Below, one piece after another: positions 45,998-55,570 of a stretch of 64,000 nucleotides of DNA. Under the pieces are notes generated by a model, which was not told where the DNA came from, ran no database searches, and saw only the letters and a list, made by a program, of their open reading frames with translations. Position 1 is the first letter of the stretch. Each line of letters opens with the position of its first letter. Origin of the DNA: Herminiimonas fonticola. Lineage in GTDB: Bacteria; Pseudomonadota; Gammaproteobacteria; Burkholderiales; Burkholderiaceae_D. The translations under genes were made by a program, and so were the position numbers. The DNA lies in the NCBI RefSeq assembly GCF_003293745.1, contig NZ_PTLZ01000001.1:1364001-1428000 (forward strand), in the 5' to 3' direction.

Positions 45998-46774
45998 ATG
46001 CTTATTGTTTTATCGCCTGCCAAAACACTCGATTATGAAGCACCTGCCAATACGGAGATTAGTACCAAGCCTGATTTCATCAAGCGATCTGCGGAACTGA
46101 TTTCTATCTTGCGCGAGTATTCGCCGGATCAGATAGCCAGCTTGATGCGTATCTCGGATCCACTGGCCGCACTGAATGCCCATCGCTTTGCCGAGTGGTC
46201 ATCCAAGTTCACGTTAGAAAATTCCAAGCAGGCCATGCTCGCATTTAACGGTGATGTGTATGAGGGATTGAACGCGGCCAGTTTGAATGCCAAACAACTA
46301 GCCTATACGCAGTCGAATATACGCATTTTATCCGGCTTGTACGGAAGCCTGCGTCCTCTCGATTTGATGCAGCCGTATCGCCTCGAGATGGGAACTAAAC
46401 TCGCGAATCCTGCAGGCAAGGATTTATACGCATTCTGGGGTGACACGGTAACCCATGCGCTGAATGATGTGATTGCCGAACAAAAATCTTCTGCCTTGAT
46501 CAACCTCGCGTCGGAAGAGTATTTCAAAGTAGTGAAGCCGGCATTGTTGAACGTGCCGGTGATCACACCAGTTTTTCAGGACTGGAAGAATGGACAATAC
46601 AAAATCATTTCGTTTTACGCCAAGCGTGCACGTGGTTTGATGGCGCGTTATGCAGCAGTGAAAGGCGTGGTACGCCCGCAAGCTCTTCAATCCTTTAATG
46701 TCGATGGCTATGCTTTTGACAAAGCCGCTTCGAATGAAAAGTCTTGGGTATTCAGGCGACGAATTGAAAATTAA
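45998..46774 (+). CDS. yaaA: Peroxide stress protein YaaA
   Basis: A 258-residue protein of the UPF0246/DUF328 family. The start [46 protein letters not shown] and NLASEEYFK blocks are standard. YaaA protects against hydrogen peroxide, probably by limiting free iron and binding DNA. An open frame from 45782 extends upstream through the PIN gene, but homology starts at the ATG at 45998. A bidirectional terminator follows. Confidence 0.95.
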   Translation: MLIVLSPAKTLDYEAPANTEISTKPDFIKRSAELISILREYSPDQIASLMRISDPLAALNAHRFAEWSSKFTLENSKQAMLAFNGDVYEGLNAASLNAKQLAYTQSNIRILSGLYGSLRPLDLMQPYRLEMGTKLANPAGKDLYAFWGDTVTHALNDVIAEQKSSALINLASEEYFKVVKPALLNVPVITPVFQDWKNGQYKIISFYAKRARGLMARYAAVKGVVRPQALQSFNVDGYAFDKAASNEKSWVFRRRIEN

Positions 46775-46784
46775 AATTTAAATT

Positions 46785-46813
46785 AAAAAAGCCTCGCATT
46801 GCGAGGCTTTTTT
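46785..46813. terminator. Bidirectional terminator between yaaA and bamD
   Basis: A perfect 13-bp stem AAAAAAGCCTCGC / GCGAGGCTTTTTT with a three-base loop. It serves yaaA on the plus strand and bamD on the minus strand. Confidence 0.9.
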
Positions 46814-46826
46814 AATTGCGCAAGAT

Positions 46827-47627
46827 TTAATTCCAGATCTGCCACCAAGGCACATCCTTCTTGGGTCCACCCGAAAAATAGATGCTGTTAGGGAAGTTGG
46901 TTTTTAATACGCGTTCTGCATCGTCGCGCAATTGTGGCAGGTTCAATGCTTCGTATGATTTCATCATGACATATAAAGCACCTTCGGCCGCTGGGGCACC
47001 CGGGTAGTTCTTGACTGCTGCCTGTGCCCGATTCGCTGCAGCAAGATAGGCGCCGCGACGGTAGTAATAGCTGGCGACGTGAACATCGTATTGCGCCATT
47101 GCGTTGACCAGGTAGGCCAGTCGTGCGGCGGCATCCGGTGTGTATTTGCTGTCAGGAAAACGTTCTGTCAACTGCTTGAATGCATCGAAGGCTTCACGTG
47201 CAGCTTTCGGATCGCGCTCAGTTGGATCCTGGCTGGATACGAAATCAAATATACTTTTTTTATCGTTGAAATTGATCAGGCCGCGCAGGTAGTACATGTA
47301 ATCGACATTGGCATGATCTGGATGCAACTTGATGAAGCGCTCGACGGCGGCCAGTGCCTGTGGCTGATCGCCTTGGCGATAGTAAGCATAGGCGATTTCC
47401 ATCTGGGCTTGCTGCGCATAAGTGCCGAATGGATAGCGTGATTCGAGTTTTTCGAAGTGACTGATTGCCTTGGTGAAGTCACCCGCACTCATCTCATCGC
47501 GGGCCTCCGAGTATAATTTGGACGGCGACCAGTTTTTGGTCTCGTCAATTTGGTCCGGTGTGAGGCTGCACGCGGACAACAGGAAGGCAAGAGCGATGTA
47601 AGTAAGTTTTAACATTTGTTTTTGCAT
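46827..47627 (-). CDS. bamD: Outer membrane assembly lipoprotein BamD
   Basis: A 266-residue lipoprotein. The lipobox FLLSACS places the lipidated Cys near residue 20. TPR-like repeats follow: YSEARDEMSAGDFTKAISHFEKL, MEIAYAYYRQGDQPQALAAVERFI and VASYYYRRGAYLAAANRAQ. BamD is an essential part of the BAM complex that inserts outer-membrane proteins. The start could also be the ATG at 47615. The frame extends to 47729, but that overlaps rluD. It diverges from rluD with about 44 bp in between. Confidence 0.95.
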   Translation of the reverse strand: MQKQMLKLTYIALAFLLSACSLTPDQIDETKNWSPSKLYSEARDEMSAGDFTKAISHFEKLESRYPFGTYAQQAQMEIAYAYYRQGDQPQALAAVERFIKLHPDHANVDYMYYLRGLINFNDKKSIFDFVSSQDPTERDPKAAREAFDAFKQLTERFPDSKYTPDAAARLAYLVNAMAQYDVHVASYYYRRGAYLAAANRAQAAVKNYPGAPAAEGALYVMMKSYEALNLPQLRDDAERVLKTNFPNSIYFSGGPKKDVPWWQIWN

Positions 47628-47671
47628 GAGATTTTGCGAGGATACCGCCAGACAATGAATGATTATAGCCG

Positions 47672-48700
47672 ATGGGACTTGCAGTGAACCCAACTGAAAC
47701 ACCGATTGTGAATAAAACGATGCCCGCAACAGATTTGGACAGCATCGAAGAAATGGATGGCGACCTGTTCGACGTCGCTCCGATAGAGCTTGAATTGACG
47801 CCCGAAGTTTGCGGCATCCGTTTGGACAAGGTGCTTTCTACCCTTGTTCCCCAATATTCCCGCAGCCGCCTGCAGCAATGGATAGATGGCGGCCACGTCA
47901 ACGTGGATGGCGAAGTTGCACGTGCCAAAATGACCATGTATGGCGACGAAAAAGTGGTCATTTATCCGCAACCAGCCCCTGAAGATGAAGCTTTCAAACC
48001 GGAAGCGATGAATCTGGACATAGTGCATGAAGATGCTGCGATTCTGGTATTGAACAAACCTTCAGGTCTGGTCGTCCATCCGGCGGCCGGTAACTGGTCG
48101 GGTACGATGTTGAATGGCTTGCTGCATTACATGCCGGCGATTGCCGGTGTGCCGCGCGCCGGTATCGTGCATAGACTGGATAAAGACACCACAGGATTGA
48201 TGGTAGTAGCAAAAACCTTGGTTGCGCATACCGATCTGGTACGCCAGTTGCAGGCGCGCACCGTCAAACGTGAGTATCTGGCGCTGGTTTGGGGTACGCC
48301 GAATGCTGCCGGGAAAATCGATGCTTCCATCGGTCGTCATTCGCGTGATCGCGTCAAGATGGCGGTTTCCGAAAATCTGACGGCGAAACCTGCGGTCACG
48401 CATTTCCAGCGTCTGGCAACAGGCATGCTGGATAGCCGCCCGGTCAGCCTGATGCTTTGCCAACTGGAAACTGGACGTACGCATCAAATTCGTGTGCACA
48501 TGCAATCGATAGGTTTCGCGTTGGTTGGTGATGCGCTGTATGGCAAGCAACATTTGACTACGGTATTTCCACGCCAGGCATTGCATGCACGGCGTTTGGG
48601 ATTAATCCATCCTGTATCCGGCGAAACAGTCGAATGGTCGACGGAATTGCCGCAAGATTTTGCGGAGTTGATTGCGCGTACCGGCATCAAGACTTATTGA
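47672..48700 (+). CDS. rluD: 23S rRNA pseudouridine synthase RluD
   Basis: A 342-residue enzyme. An S4 RNA-binding domain (about residues 50-110; RLDKVLSTLVPQYSRSRLQQWI) is followed by the catalytic domain with Asp170 in GIVHRLDKDTTG. It makes pseudouridines in helix 69 of 23S rRNA. The N-terminus is about 45 residues longer than the S4 domain needs; an internal ATG at 47720 is an alternative start. It is divergent from bamD, a conserved arrangement, and followed by pgeF. Confidence 0.94.
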   Translation: MGLAVNPTETPIVNKTMPATDLDSIEEMDGDLFDVAPIELELTPEVCGIRLDKVLSTLVPQYSRSRLQQWIDGGHVNVDGEVARAKMTMYGDEKVVIYPQPAPEDEAFKPEAMNLDIVHEDAAILVLNKPSGLVVHPAAGNWSGTMLNGLLHYMPAIAGVPRAGIVHRLDKDTTGLMVVAKTLVAHTDLVRQLQARTVKREYLALVWGTPNAAGKIDASIGRHSRDRVKMAVSENLTAKPAVTHFQRLATGMLDSRPVSLMLCQLETGRTHQIRVHMQSIGFALVGDALYGKQHLTTVFPRQALHARRLGLIHPVSGETVEWSTELPQDFAELIARTGIKTY

Positions 48701-48805
48701 TTCGTGCTTCATCAGGGAGTGTTGTTGTGAAGTACTTTTTCATTCGGCGCTTCCTGATCGCCGCTGGCTTTTCTTTTTAATTCACGTTCGCGATAAAACC
48801 TGACA

Positions 48806-49558
48806 ATGGAAATCATATTGCCGCAATGGGGCCTAACTTTGCCATCGGTGCGCGCGCTGGCGACAACGCGCGCCTGTGGTCATAGTCTGTCGCCGTATGG
48901 CGATGGCGCAGGTGGGGGCGGCTTGAATCTGGGCGTACATGTCGGCGATGCACTTGAACATGTGCAACAGAATCGCGCGCAAATACGCAAATATTTTCCA
49001 GCCGAGCCGGCATGGTTGACGCAGGTTCATGGCACCACGGTGCTGGATGCGGCGCAAGTGCAGGACGCACCGCAAGCTGATGCAAGTTTCACTACACAGT
49101 CAGGTGTGGTGTGCACCATCATGACCGCCGATTGTTTGCCGGTGCTATTTGCCGATGCAGAAGGGCGTGCAGTCGGTGCGGCACATGCAGGTTGGCGCGG
49201 TCTGGCTGGTGGCATATTGGAAAATACAGTCGCGGCCATGCGAGAGGCGGGTGCAGGCAATCTGCACGCATGGCTGGGGCCGGCAATCGGTCCGCAACAG
49301 TTTGAAGTGGGTGAGGACGTGGCGCAGGCATTCATTGCGAAAGATGCGGCCATGCAAAGTGCTTTTAAAGCGATAACCGAACGTCCGGGTAAATATCTGG
49401 CTGATATTTACCAACTGGCAAGGCAGACGCTGGCACATGTAGGTGTAACGCAGGTAACCGGCGGCAAGTTTTGTACTGTGTGCGAGCCGCAGCGCTTTTA
49501 CTCCTTCCGTCGCGATGGCGTTACTGGGCGCATGGCCTCATTGATCTGGCTGGAGTAG
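48806..49558 (+). CDS. pgeF: Peptidoglycan editing factor PgeF (YfiH)
   Basis: A 250-residue protein of the multicopper polyphenol oxidase-like (YfiH) family. It shows LTQVHGTTVLDA, TADCLPVLFAD and GAAHAGWRGLAGGILE, the His and Cys metal-ligand blocks. YfiH removes wrongly placed amino acids from UDP-MurNAc intermediates (reported for E. coli). It follows rluD after 105 bp, a common pair. The C-terminus is short after FCTVCEPQRFYSFRRDG, normal for the family. Confidence 0.93.
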   Translation: MEIILPQWGLTLPSVRALATTRACGHSLSPYGDGAGGGGLNLGVHVGDALEHVQQNRAQIRKYFPAEPAWLTQVHGTTVLDAAQVQDAPQADASFTTQSGVVCTIMTADCLPVLFADAEGRAVGAAHAGWRGLAGGILENTVAAMREAGAGNLHAWLGPAIGPQQFEVGEDVAQAFIAKDAAMQSAFKAITERPGKYLADIYQLARQTLAHVGVTQVTGGKFCTVCEPQRFYSFRRDGVTGRMASLIWLE

Positions 49559-49612
49559 CTTGCAACAAACCTTCTGTAAATTTCAACTTTAATCCTGCTT
49601 TAAATCCGCACT

Positions 49613-49879
49613 TCAAATTTCCGGCTTGTGTTCTGCAAGCTGAGCCTCGTCAGTTTCTTTCTTTAGCGATTCTTGCTTCAAGGCTTCTTGTTGTAATTCG
49701 TGCTGCCTCTGCATTTCCTGCGCACGTCGTTTGCGCCCACCTGTGCCCATCACGTATACAATAATCAACACGGGCAGCACGCCATAAAACAGAAAAGTCA
49801 TGACCCCAGCGATAGGCGTGGTTTCCGTGATAGCCATCATGAAAACGACGTAGATCCAGGCGATGGCAATAATGTACAT
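49613..49879 (-). CDS. Small membrane protein with charged coiled-coil tail
   Basis: An 88-residue protein. Two hydrophobic segments (about residues 2-18 and 24-43) are followed by a charged, Glu/Gln/Lys-rich tail (residues 48-85) likely to be helical. No family is certain. It is convergent with pgeF and divergent from phaC (55-bp gap). Coding looks real because the hydrophobic and charged parts are well structured, but the gene is short. No ribosome binding site stands out. Confidence 0.6.
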   Translation of the reverse strand: MYIIAIAWIYVVFMMAITETTPIAGVMTFLFYGVLPVLIIVYVMGTGGRKRRAQEMQRQHELQQEALKQESLKKETDEAQLAEHKPEI

Positions 49880-49934
49880 GGATGCATGAAGTGGAATTCA
49901 AAACGCAAAGATACTCGAAAAGAGAGTTGCCAAC

Positions 49935-51584
49935 ATGAATAAAACAGAATCGCCAAAATCCTCAGCAAGCGGAGCAGGTATGCACATCGATCCAGTGATT
50001 GATCCTGCCATTGCAGCCGAACTGCAGGGACGTTATGTGCAAGAGTTTGCGACGCTATGGCAGCAGATGCTGACAGCCCAAGTGCCGCCGCTTGCGGATA
50101 GACGCTTTTCCAATCCAGCTTGGCGATCGAGCAGCTTGCATGCATTCAATGCGGCGGCGTATTTGTTGAACGCGAAATTTCTGGCGGCGATGGCAGATGC
50201 GATGCACGTGCCGCCCAAAACCAAGCAAAAAATCCGCTTTGCCGTTGAGCAAATGGTGAACGCGATGTCGCCGGCCAACTTTCTTTTTTCCAACCCCGAG
50301 GCGCAACAAAAAATCATAGAGACTAATGGTGAAAGTCTGAGTGCCGGTCTCAAGCATTTGTTTGAAGATATACAAAAGGGCCGTATTTCGCAGAGCGATG
50401 AAACAGCCTTTGAAGTGGGGCGCAATGTGGCCATTACCGAAGGTGCAGTTGTTTTTGAAAACGAGTTGTTCCAGCTGCTGCAATACTCGCCGCTGACGCC
50501 TACCGTGTATGAGCGGCCTTTGCTATTGGTGCCGCCTTGCATCAACAAGTATTACATCCTGGATTTGCAGCCGCATAATTCCTTTGTGCGTTATGCGGTC
50601 GAGCAGGGATATACGGTTTTCCTGATTTCATGGCGTAATGCGGATGCATCGATTGCGAATGCAACCTGGGATGACTATATCGAAACCGGCGTGTTGAAAG
50701 CGGTCGAAGTTGTACAGGCGATTTCAGCTCAGGAAAAAATCAATGTGCTGGGTTTTTGCGTTGGCGGTACGCTGCTGACGAATGCTTTGGCGCTGGCTTG
50801 CGCGCGTGGCGACAAGCCAGCTGCCAGTTTGACTTTGCTGACAACCTTCATAGACTTTTCCGATACCGGCATGCTCGATGTGTATATCGATGAAGAGAAA
50901 GTGAAGGAGGTAGAGCAGGCCATAGGACATGGCGGTTTGATGAAAGGGCTGGATTTCAACGCAGCCTTTTCCAGCTTGCGGTCGAATGAGTTGATCTGGA
51001 ATTACGTTACCTCGCATTATCTGAAGGGTGAAAATCCTGAACCTTTCGACATGCTGTACTGGAATGCAGACTGCACTAATCTTCCCGGCCCCATGTATTG
51101 CTGGTATCTGCGCAATACCTATCTGGAAAATAACCTGAAGCAATGCGGCAAGTTCAAACTGGCCGGCAAAAAAATTGATTTCGGAAAAATTGATGTCCCT
51201 GCCTTTATCTATGCTTCACGCGACGACCATATCGTGCCGTGGACCAGTGCCTACGCATCGATCAATATTTTGAATCATAAAAAACCGCAGCAAAATCATT
51301 TCGTGCTCGGTGCATCCGGTCATATCGCCGGTGTTATCAATCCACCAGACAAGCACAAACGGCATTACTGGATTAAGGACAAACCCGCGACGAAAAATGA
51401 TGCGGATGCCTTGACATGGTTGGCCGACGCGACCGAAGTTGCCGGTAGCTGGTGGCCGGCCTGGATTGATTTTCTGGCGCAACACGCAGGCAAAAAAATC
51501 AAGGCGTCACGCGAGTTGGGTAATGCTAAATTCAAGGTGATAGAACCTGCACCTGGCCGTTATGTGAAGGCAAAAGCGAGCTGA
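49935..51584 (+). CDS. phaC: Class I polyhydroxyalkanoate synthase
   Basis: A 549-residue enzyme that polymerises (R)-3-hydroxyacyl-CoA at granule surfaces. The catalytic Cys275 is in the lipase-like box GFCVGG, with Asp431 (SRDDHIVPW) and His463 (SGHIAG). The PhaC N-terminal domain includes FLLNAKFLAAMA-like helices and FSNPAWR. The length is normal for class I. No phaA or phaB is adjacent, so monomers must come from elsewhere, perhaps through the MaoC hydratase at 24435. phaR follows after about 190 bp. Confidence 0.95.
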   Translation: MNKTESPKSSASGAGMHIDPVIDPAIAAELQGRYVQEFATLWQQMLTAQVPPLADRRFSNPAWRSSSLHAFNAAAYLLNAKFLAAMADAMHVPPKTKQKIRFAVEQMVNAMSPANFLFSNPEAQQKIIETNGESLSAGLKHLFEDIQKGRISQSDETAFEVGRNVAITEGAVVFENELFQLLQYSPLTPTVYERPLLLVPPCINKYYILDLQPHNSFVRYAVEQGYTVFLISWRNADASIANATWDDYIETGVLKAVEVVQAISAQEKINVLGFCVGGTLLTNALALACARGDKPAASLTLLTTFIDFSDTGMLDVYIDEEKVKEVEQAIGHGGLMKGLDFNAAFSSLRSNELIWNYVTSHYLKGENPEPFDMLYWNADCTNLPGPMYCWYLRNTYLENNLKQCGKFKLAGKKIDFGKIDVPAFIYASRDDHIVPWTSAYASINILNHKKPQQNHFVLGASGHIAGVINPPDKHKRHYWIKDKPATKNDADALTWLADATEVAGSWWPAWIDFLAQHAGKKIKASRELGNAKFKVIEPAPGRYVKAKAS

Positions 51585-51688
51585 CGGCCTGAATTAAAGA
51601 AGAGCAAGTTCAGAAAGAGGGGTTTTCTTGCGCTGCGGCAGGAATGTAAAACCTGGCACGAGTTGCGTAAACCTTTGTTTTTTAGCAC

Positions 51689-51694
51689 TATAAT
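51689..51694 (+). promoter_or_regulatory. Possible -10 element of phaR
   Basis: A perfect TATAAT lies 80 bp before the phaR ATG. The only -35-like hexamer, TTGCGT at 51663-51668, is 20 bp away, which is long. It would let phaR be expressed apart from phaC. Confidence 0.35.
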
Positions 51695-51773
51695 GAGTTG
51701 CAAAAGTGGGCGCCGCTCGCTTTCTGAGACGATAGACATAAATGCGTTGCGACGCAACAAGTTGGGAATTCTG

Positions 51774-52340
51774 ATGACGAGTACTAAAAAAACTGCCGAG
51801 CGTTTAATCAAGAAGTATCCGAATCGTCGTTTGTACGATACGCAAACCAGTTCCTACATTACGCTCGCCGACGTCAAACAACTGGTGCTCGATAGCGAAC
51901 AGTTTTCGGTGGTCGATGCCAAGACAGATGAAGATCTGACGCGCAGCATTCTGCTGCAGATCATTCTGGAAGAAGAAGCGAACGGTTCGCCTATGTTCTC
52001 CAGCGCGGCTCTCTCGCAAATCATTCGTTACTATGGTCACGCGATGCAGGGCATGATGGGTTCGTATCTGGAAAAGAATATCCAGGCCTTCATCGATATT
52101 CAAAACAAGCTGACGGAAAATTCCAAGGGCCTTTACGAAGGCAAACCTTTCAGTCCGGAAATGTGGACGCAATTCATGAATGTGCAGGGCCCGATGATGC
52201 AAGGGATGATGAGTAATTACATCGAGCAGAGCAAAAACCTGTTCGTGCAGATGCAGGAGCAGATGCAGAATCAGTCTAAAAACATGTTCGGTGCTTTCCC
52301 TTTTGCACCACCAGCACCGCCAAGTGACAAGAATAAGTAA
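51774..52340 (+). CDS. phaR: PHA synthesis repressor PhaR
   Basis: A 188-residue protein. The N-terminal PHB accumulation DNA-binding domain shows RLIKKYPNRRLYDTQTSSYITL and VKQLVLDSEQFSVVDAKT. The C-terminal part is rich in Gln and Met and ends in a Pro-rich tail. PhaR binds DNA and PHA granules and releases phasin genes when polymer accumulates. The ATG at 51774 follows GGGA; the frame extends to 51663 but with no family match. phaC-phaR is the usual pair. Confidence 0.93.
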   Translation: MTSTKKTAERLIKKYPNRRLYDTQTSSYITLADVKQLVLDSEQFSVVDAKTDEDLTRSILLQIILEEEANGSPMFSSAALSQIIRYYGHAMQGMMGSYLEKNIQAFIDIQNKLTENSKGLYEGKPFSPEMWTQFMNVQGPMMQGMMSNYIEQSKNLFVQMQEQMQNQSKNMFGAFPFAPPAPPSDKNK

Positions 52341-52477
52341 AACGATCAGTAAAGTAGTAAGTAAAACAACACGTTTTACCGAATGGCCGGGCCAGTCGCA
52401 TCCGGTGGCAGGCTGGCCGGGCAAAAGGGTACAATAGCGGCTTCGTTTACACAGCACGCTTTTTGCCCGCCTCAGCC

Positions 52478-53842
52478 ATGACCAACGCACTTCAAGTAAC
52501 GCCAAAAATCGGCTTCGTTTCCCTCGGATGCCCGAAAGCTTTGGTCGATTCAGAACAAATCCTCACCCAATTGCGCGCAGAAGGCTATGACACCGCCAAG
52601 TCCTACGACGGCGCGGATCTGGTCATCGTCAACACCTGCGGTTTCATCGATGCCGCAGTGCAAGAATCGCTGGATGCGATTGGCGAGGCGCTGAATGAAA
52701 ACGGTAAAGTCATCGTGACGGGTTGCCTAGGCGCGAAGAAGGATGCGCAGGGCGACGACATCATTCTGAAAGTCCATCCTAAAGTCTTGGCTGTTACCGG
52801 TCCGCACGCACTGGGCGAAGTGATGGATGCCGTGCATCTGCACATGCCCAAGCCGCATGCACCTTTCCTCGATTTGCTGCCGCCGCAAGGCGTCAAGCTG
52901 ACGCCTAAACATTTTGCGTATCTGAAAATTTCTGAAGGCTGTAACCATCGTTGCAGCTTCTGCATCATTCCATCGATGCGTGGCGATCTGGTGTCGCGTC
53001 CGATTGCCGACGTGATGATGGAAGCAGAAAATCTGTTCAAGGCCGGCGTCAAGGAATTGCTGGTCATTTCGCAAGATACCAGCGCATACGGCGTGGATAT
53101 CAAATTCCGCATGGGCTTCTGGAGCGGCAAGCCGGTCAAGACCCACATGACGCAACTGGTCGAGGCGCTGGGCGAACTGGCGGCTCCGTATGGCGCGTGG
53201 GTGCGTTTGCATTATGTGTACCCATATCCGCACGTGGACGCGATCATTCCTATGATGGCCGAAGGCAAGATCCTGCCGTATCTGGACGTGCCTTTGCAGC
53301 ACGCGCATCCGGATGTGTTGAAGCGCATGAAGCGCCCAGCCAGCGGTGAAAAGAATATCGAACGCATACAGGCATGGCGCGCGATGTGTCCTGACCTGAC
53401 TATTCGTTCTACCTTTATCGCCGGTTTCCCGGGTGAGACTGAGGCTGAATTTGAATACCTGCTCGACTTCTTGAAAGAAGCAGAAATCGATCGTCTCGGT
53501 TGCTTCGCTTATTCGCCAGTCGAAGGCGCTACCGCCAACGACATTCCAAATGCAGTGCCGGAAGAAGTGCGTGAAGAACGCCGCGGTCGCGTGATGTTGT
53601 TGCAGGAAGAAATTTCCAAAAAACGTTTGCAGGCAAAAGTCGGCAAAACCATGCGCGTACTGGTCGATGAAGTCAGTCGCACCGGTGCAGCAACCGCACG
53701 CTCCGGTGCCGATGCGCCGGAAATCGATGGCGTGGTCTACGTCAAGGCACCGTACGAGCCGCATATCAAATACAAGGTCGGCGAATTCGTCGATGTGAAA
53801 ATCACTGGCGCCGATGCGCATGATTTGTGGGCCGAGGCATGA
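52478..53842 (+). CDS. rimO: Ribosomal protein S12 methylthiotransferase RimO
   Basis: A 454-residue radical-SAM enzyme. The N-terminal MTTase domain has [20 protein letters not shown] and TGCLGAK. The radical-SAM cluster is Cys155, Cys159 and Cys162 (CNHRCSFC). A TRAM domain ends the protein. It adds a methylthio group to Asp88 of ribosomal protein S12. The ATG at 52478 gives the usual N-terminus; the frame opens at a TTG at 52463. The stop overlaps the next gene's start (ATGA). Confidence 0.95.
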   Translation: MTNALQVTPKIGFVSLGCPKALVDSEQILTQLRAEGYDTAKSYDGADLVIVNTCGFIDAAVQESLDAIGEALNENGKVIVTGCLGAKKDAQGDDIILKVHPKVLAVTGPHALGEVMDAVHLHMPKPHAPFLDLLPPQGVKLTPKHFAYLKISEGCNHRCSFCIIPSMRGDLVSRPIADVMMEAENLFKAGVKELLVISQDTSAYGVDIKFRMGFWSGKPVKTHMTQLVEALGELAAPYGAWVRLHYVYPYPHVDAIIPMMAEGKILPYLDVPLQHAHPDVLKRMKRPASGEKNIERIQAWRAMCPDLTIRSTFIAGFPGETEAEFEYLLDFLKEAEIDRLGCFAYSPVEGATANDIPNAVPEEVREERRGRVMLLQEEISKKRLQAKVGKTMRVLVDEVSRTGAATARSGADAPEIDGVVYVKAPYEPHIKYKVGEFVDVKITGADAHDLWAEA

Positions 53843-54354
53843 TGAAAAGAGTTTTTATCGCATCGCTGATTGCAACGCTGGCTTTGGCAGCGAATGGTTT
53901 TGCTGCAGATGCAGTAGCAGTTGCACCAACTGCGGTAGTCCCCGCATCAATACCTGTAGCGGTATCGTCTGCCCCGGTCATTTTCCAGAAACCGGTCGCC
54001 TTGCGAGGTACCGTCGGTGATGTACAGATACAAGTCAATCTTCGTCCAAAAGAAGAAGTGGATGAAGGACATGAGGGCGAGTACTTCATTTTCGGCAATT
54101 CGAACAAGATATTGCTGGCTGGTGAAATCGAGAAAGATGGCGTTCTTTTCATGGAAGAGTCCGTGAATGGCAAGGATATTTCCGGGCAGTGGGATGGCAA
54201 GCTGGAAGGCGATGTCCTCGCAGGAACATGGATGTCGGCGGATGGCTCGATTACTAAACCGTTTTCGCTGAAAATTATTTCGCCAGTACAAAAGTCGTCG
54301 CAAAAACAAACTTTGTCCAAGGCAGTCCAGAAGGGCGTAGTCAGTAAACAATAA
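53839..54354 (+). CDS. Hypothetical exported protein
   Basis: A 171-residue protein with a clear signal peptide ([21 protein letters not shown]) and a Val/Ala/Pro-rich linker (about residues 22-52). A small beta-rich domain follows (about 55-145; [40 protein letters not shown]), and a Gln/Lys/Ser-rich tail. I recognise no family. The beta domain recalls lipocalin-like or META-like folds, but this is only a shape impression. It is coupled to rimO by ATGA overlap and precedes metC by 19 bp. Confidence 0.75.
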   Translation: MMKRVFIASLIATLALAANGFAADAVAVAPTAVVPASIPVAVSSAPVIFQKPVALRGTVGDVQIQVNLRPKEEVDEGHEGEYFIFGNSNKILLAGEIEKDGVLFMEESVNGKDISGQWDGKLEGDVLAGTWMSADGSITKPFSLKIISPVQKSSQKQTLSKAVQKGVVSKQ

Positions 54355-54373
54355 TTCCTTATCGGAGAATCGC

Positions 54374-55540
54374 GTGACAGATCGCACATCCTTCCAGACC
54401 GCACTGATACACAATGAGTATGTGGCGCCGGAAGGATTCGCCGCATTCCCGCAAGCGATACACCACGCATCGACGGTATTGTTCAAGGATGTAGCCAGCA
54501 TGCGCTCACGCAGCTGGCAGGACAAGACTGCATACACCTACGGCCTGCACGGCACACCAACCACCTTTACGCTGGAAGCGCGCCTCGCTGCGATAGAAGA
54601 CGGCAAGCATTGTCTGCTTGCGCCCAGCGGCTTGTCGGCGATTGCGATGGTCGACTTCGCTTTTTTGAAAAGCGGCGACGATGTACTGATTCCCGATAAT
54701 GTCTACAACCCGAATCGCGAACTGGCCAACTGGCTGTCGCACGACTTCGGTATTACTGCGCGCTATTACGATCCCTTGATCGGCAGCGGCATTGCCGATT
54801 TGATTCAGCCAAATACCAAATTGATCTGGACCGAAGCACCCGGTTCAGTCTCGATGGAAGTGCCTGATATTCCCGCGATCTGCGAAGCAGCGCATGCGAA
54901 AGGTGTGCTGGTCGCACTCGACAACACCTGGTCAGCAGGAATCGCCTTGCGCGCATTTGATCTGGGCGTGGATATCGTGATGCAGGCTCTGACCAAGTAT
55001 CAGTCCGGCGGCTCCGATGTATTGATGGGCGCGGTGATTACGCAGGATCAAACCTTGAATCATCGGCTGGAACTGGCGCATATGCGACTTGGTTTTGGTG
55101 TCAGCGCAGATGACAGTTATCTGGTGTTACGCAGCTTGCCTACAATGAAGTTGCGCTTCGAGGCGCATGATGCAGCGGCGCGCAAGATCGCAAACTGGCT
55201 GCAGACTCGACCGGAAATTGCCACGGTATTGCATCCCGCCTTGCCGGAATGCCCGGGGCATGAAATATGGAAACGCGACTTCAGCGGTGCCGGCGGATTG
55301 TTTTCTATCTTGTTCGACCCAAGCTATGCCGAAGCGCAGACAGATCGTTTTGTGGATAGCCTGAAGCTGTTCAAGATCGGTTTCAGTTGGGGCGGCGTCA
55401 ACAGTCTTGCGGTGCCATACCGCATGCAGCACATGCGACATAACTGGCCGCATCAAGGGCAACTGGTGCGCTTGAATATCGGATTGGAAGATCCACAGGA
55501 TTTGATCGCCGATATCGAGCAAGCCTTCAAGGCATTATGA
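54374..55540 (+). CDS. metC: Cystathionine beta-lyase
   Basis: A 388-residue PLP enzyme of the Cys/Met metabolism family. The PLP lysine is Lys208 in ALTKYQSGGSDVLMG; the phosphate site is in APSGLSAIAM, and TYGLHGTPTTFTLE and DNTWSAGIA are typical of MetC. It cleaves cystathionine to homocysteine, pyruvate and ammonia. It starts with GTG after ATCGGAGAA. A terminator begins right after the stop. It could have other C-S lyase activities. Confidence 0.92.
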   Translation: MTDRTSFQTALIHNEYVAPEGFAAFPQAIHHASTVLFKDVASMRSRSWQDKTAYTYGLHGTPTTFTLEARLAAIEDGKHCLLAPSGLSAIAMVDFAFLKSGDDVLIPDNVYNPNRELANWLSHDFGITARYYDPLIGSGIADLIQPNTKLIWTEAPGSVSMEVPDIPAICEAAHAKGVLVALDNTWSAGIALRAFDLGVDIVMQALTKYQSGGSDVLMGAVITQDQTLNHRLELAHMRLGFGVSADDSYLVLRSLPTMKLRFEAHDAAARKIANWLQTRPEIATVLHPALPECPGHEIWKRDFSGAGGLFSILFDPSYAEAQTDRFVDSLKLFKIGFSWGGVNSLAVPYRMQHMRHNWPHQGQLVRLNIGLEDPQDLIADIEQAFKAL

Positions 55541-55570
55541 AAAAAAGCATCCAGTTAGGGATGCTTTTTT
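55541..55570 (+). terminator. Terminator after metC
   Basis: AAAAAAGCATCC and GGATGCTTTTTT form a 12-bp stem with a short loop, starting at the stop codon. Its core GCATCC / GGATGC recurs at 61605. Confidence 0.9.

Noticed and set aside
48727-48780. A 17-codon frame (GTG start) after AGGGAG, between rluD and pgeF
   Set aside because: The ribosome binding site is fair, but the peptide is too short and I know of no such gene; chance cannot be excluded.
52388-52420. GC-rich imperfect inverted repeat between phaR and rimO
   Set aside because: Only about six bp pair and no T-run follows, so neither a terminator nor an operator can be claimed.
52727-53821. A 364-residue open frame antisense to rimO
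   Set aside because: It lies wholly inside a well-conserved gene, is rich in His, Arg and Phe in the way shadow frames are, and has no recognisable motif.
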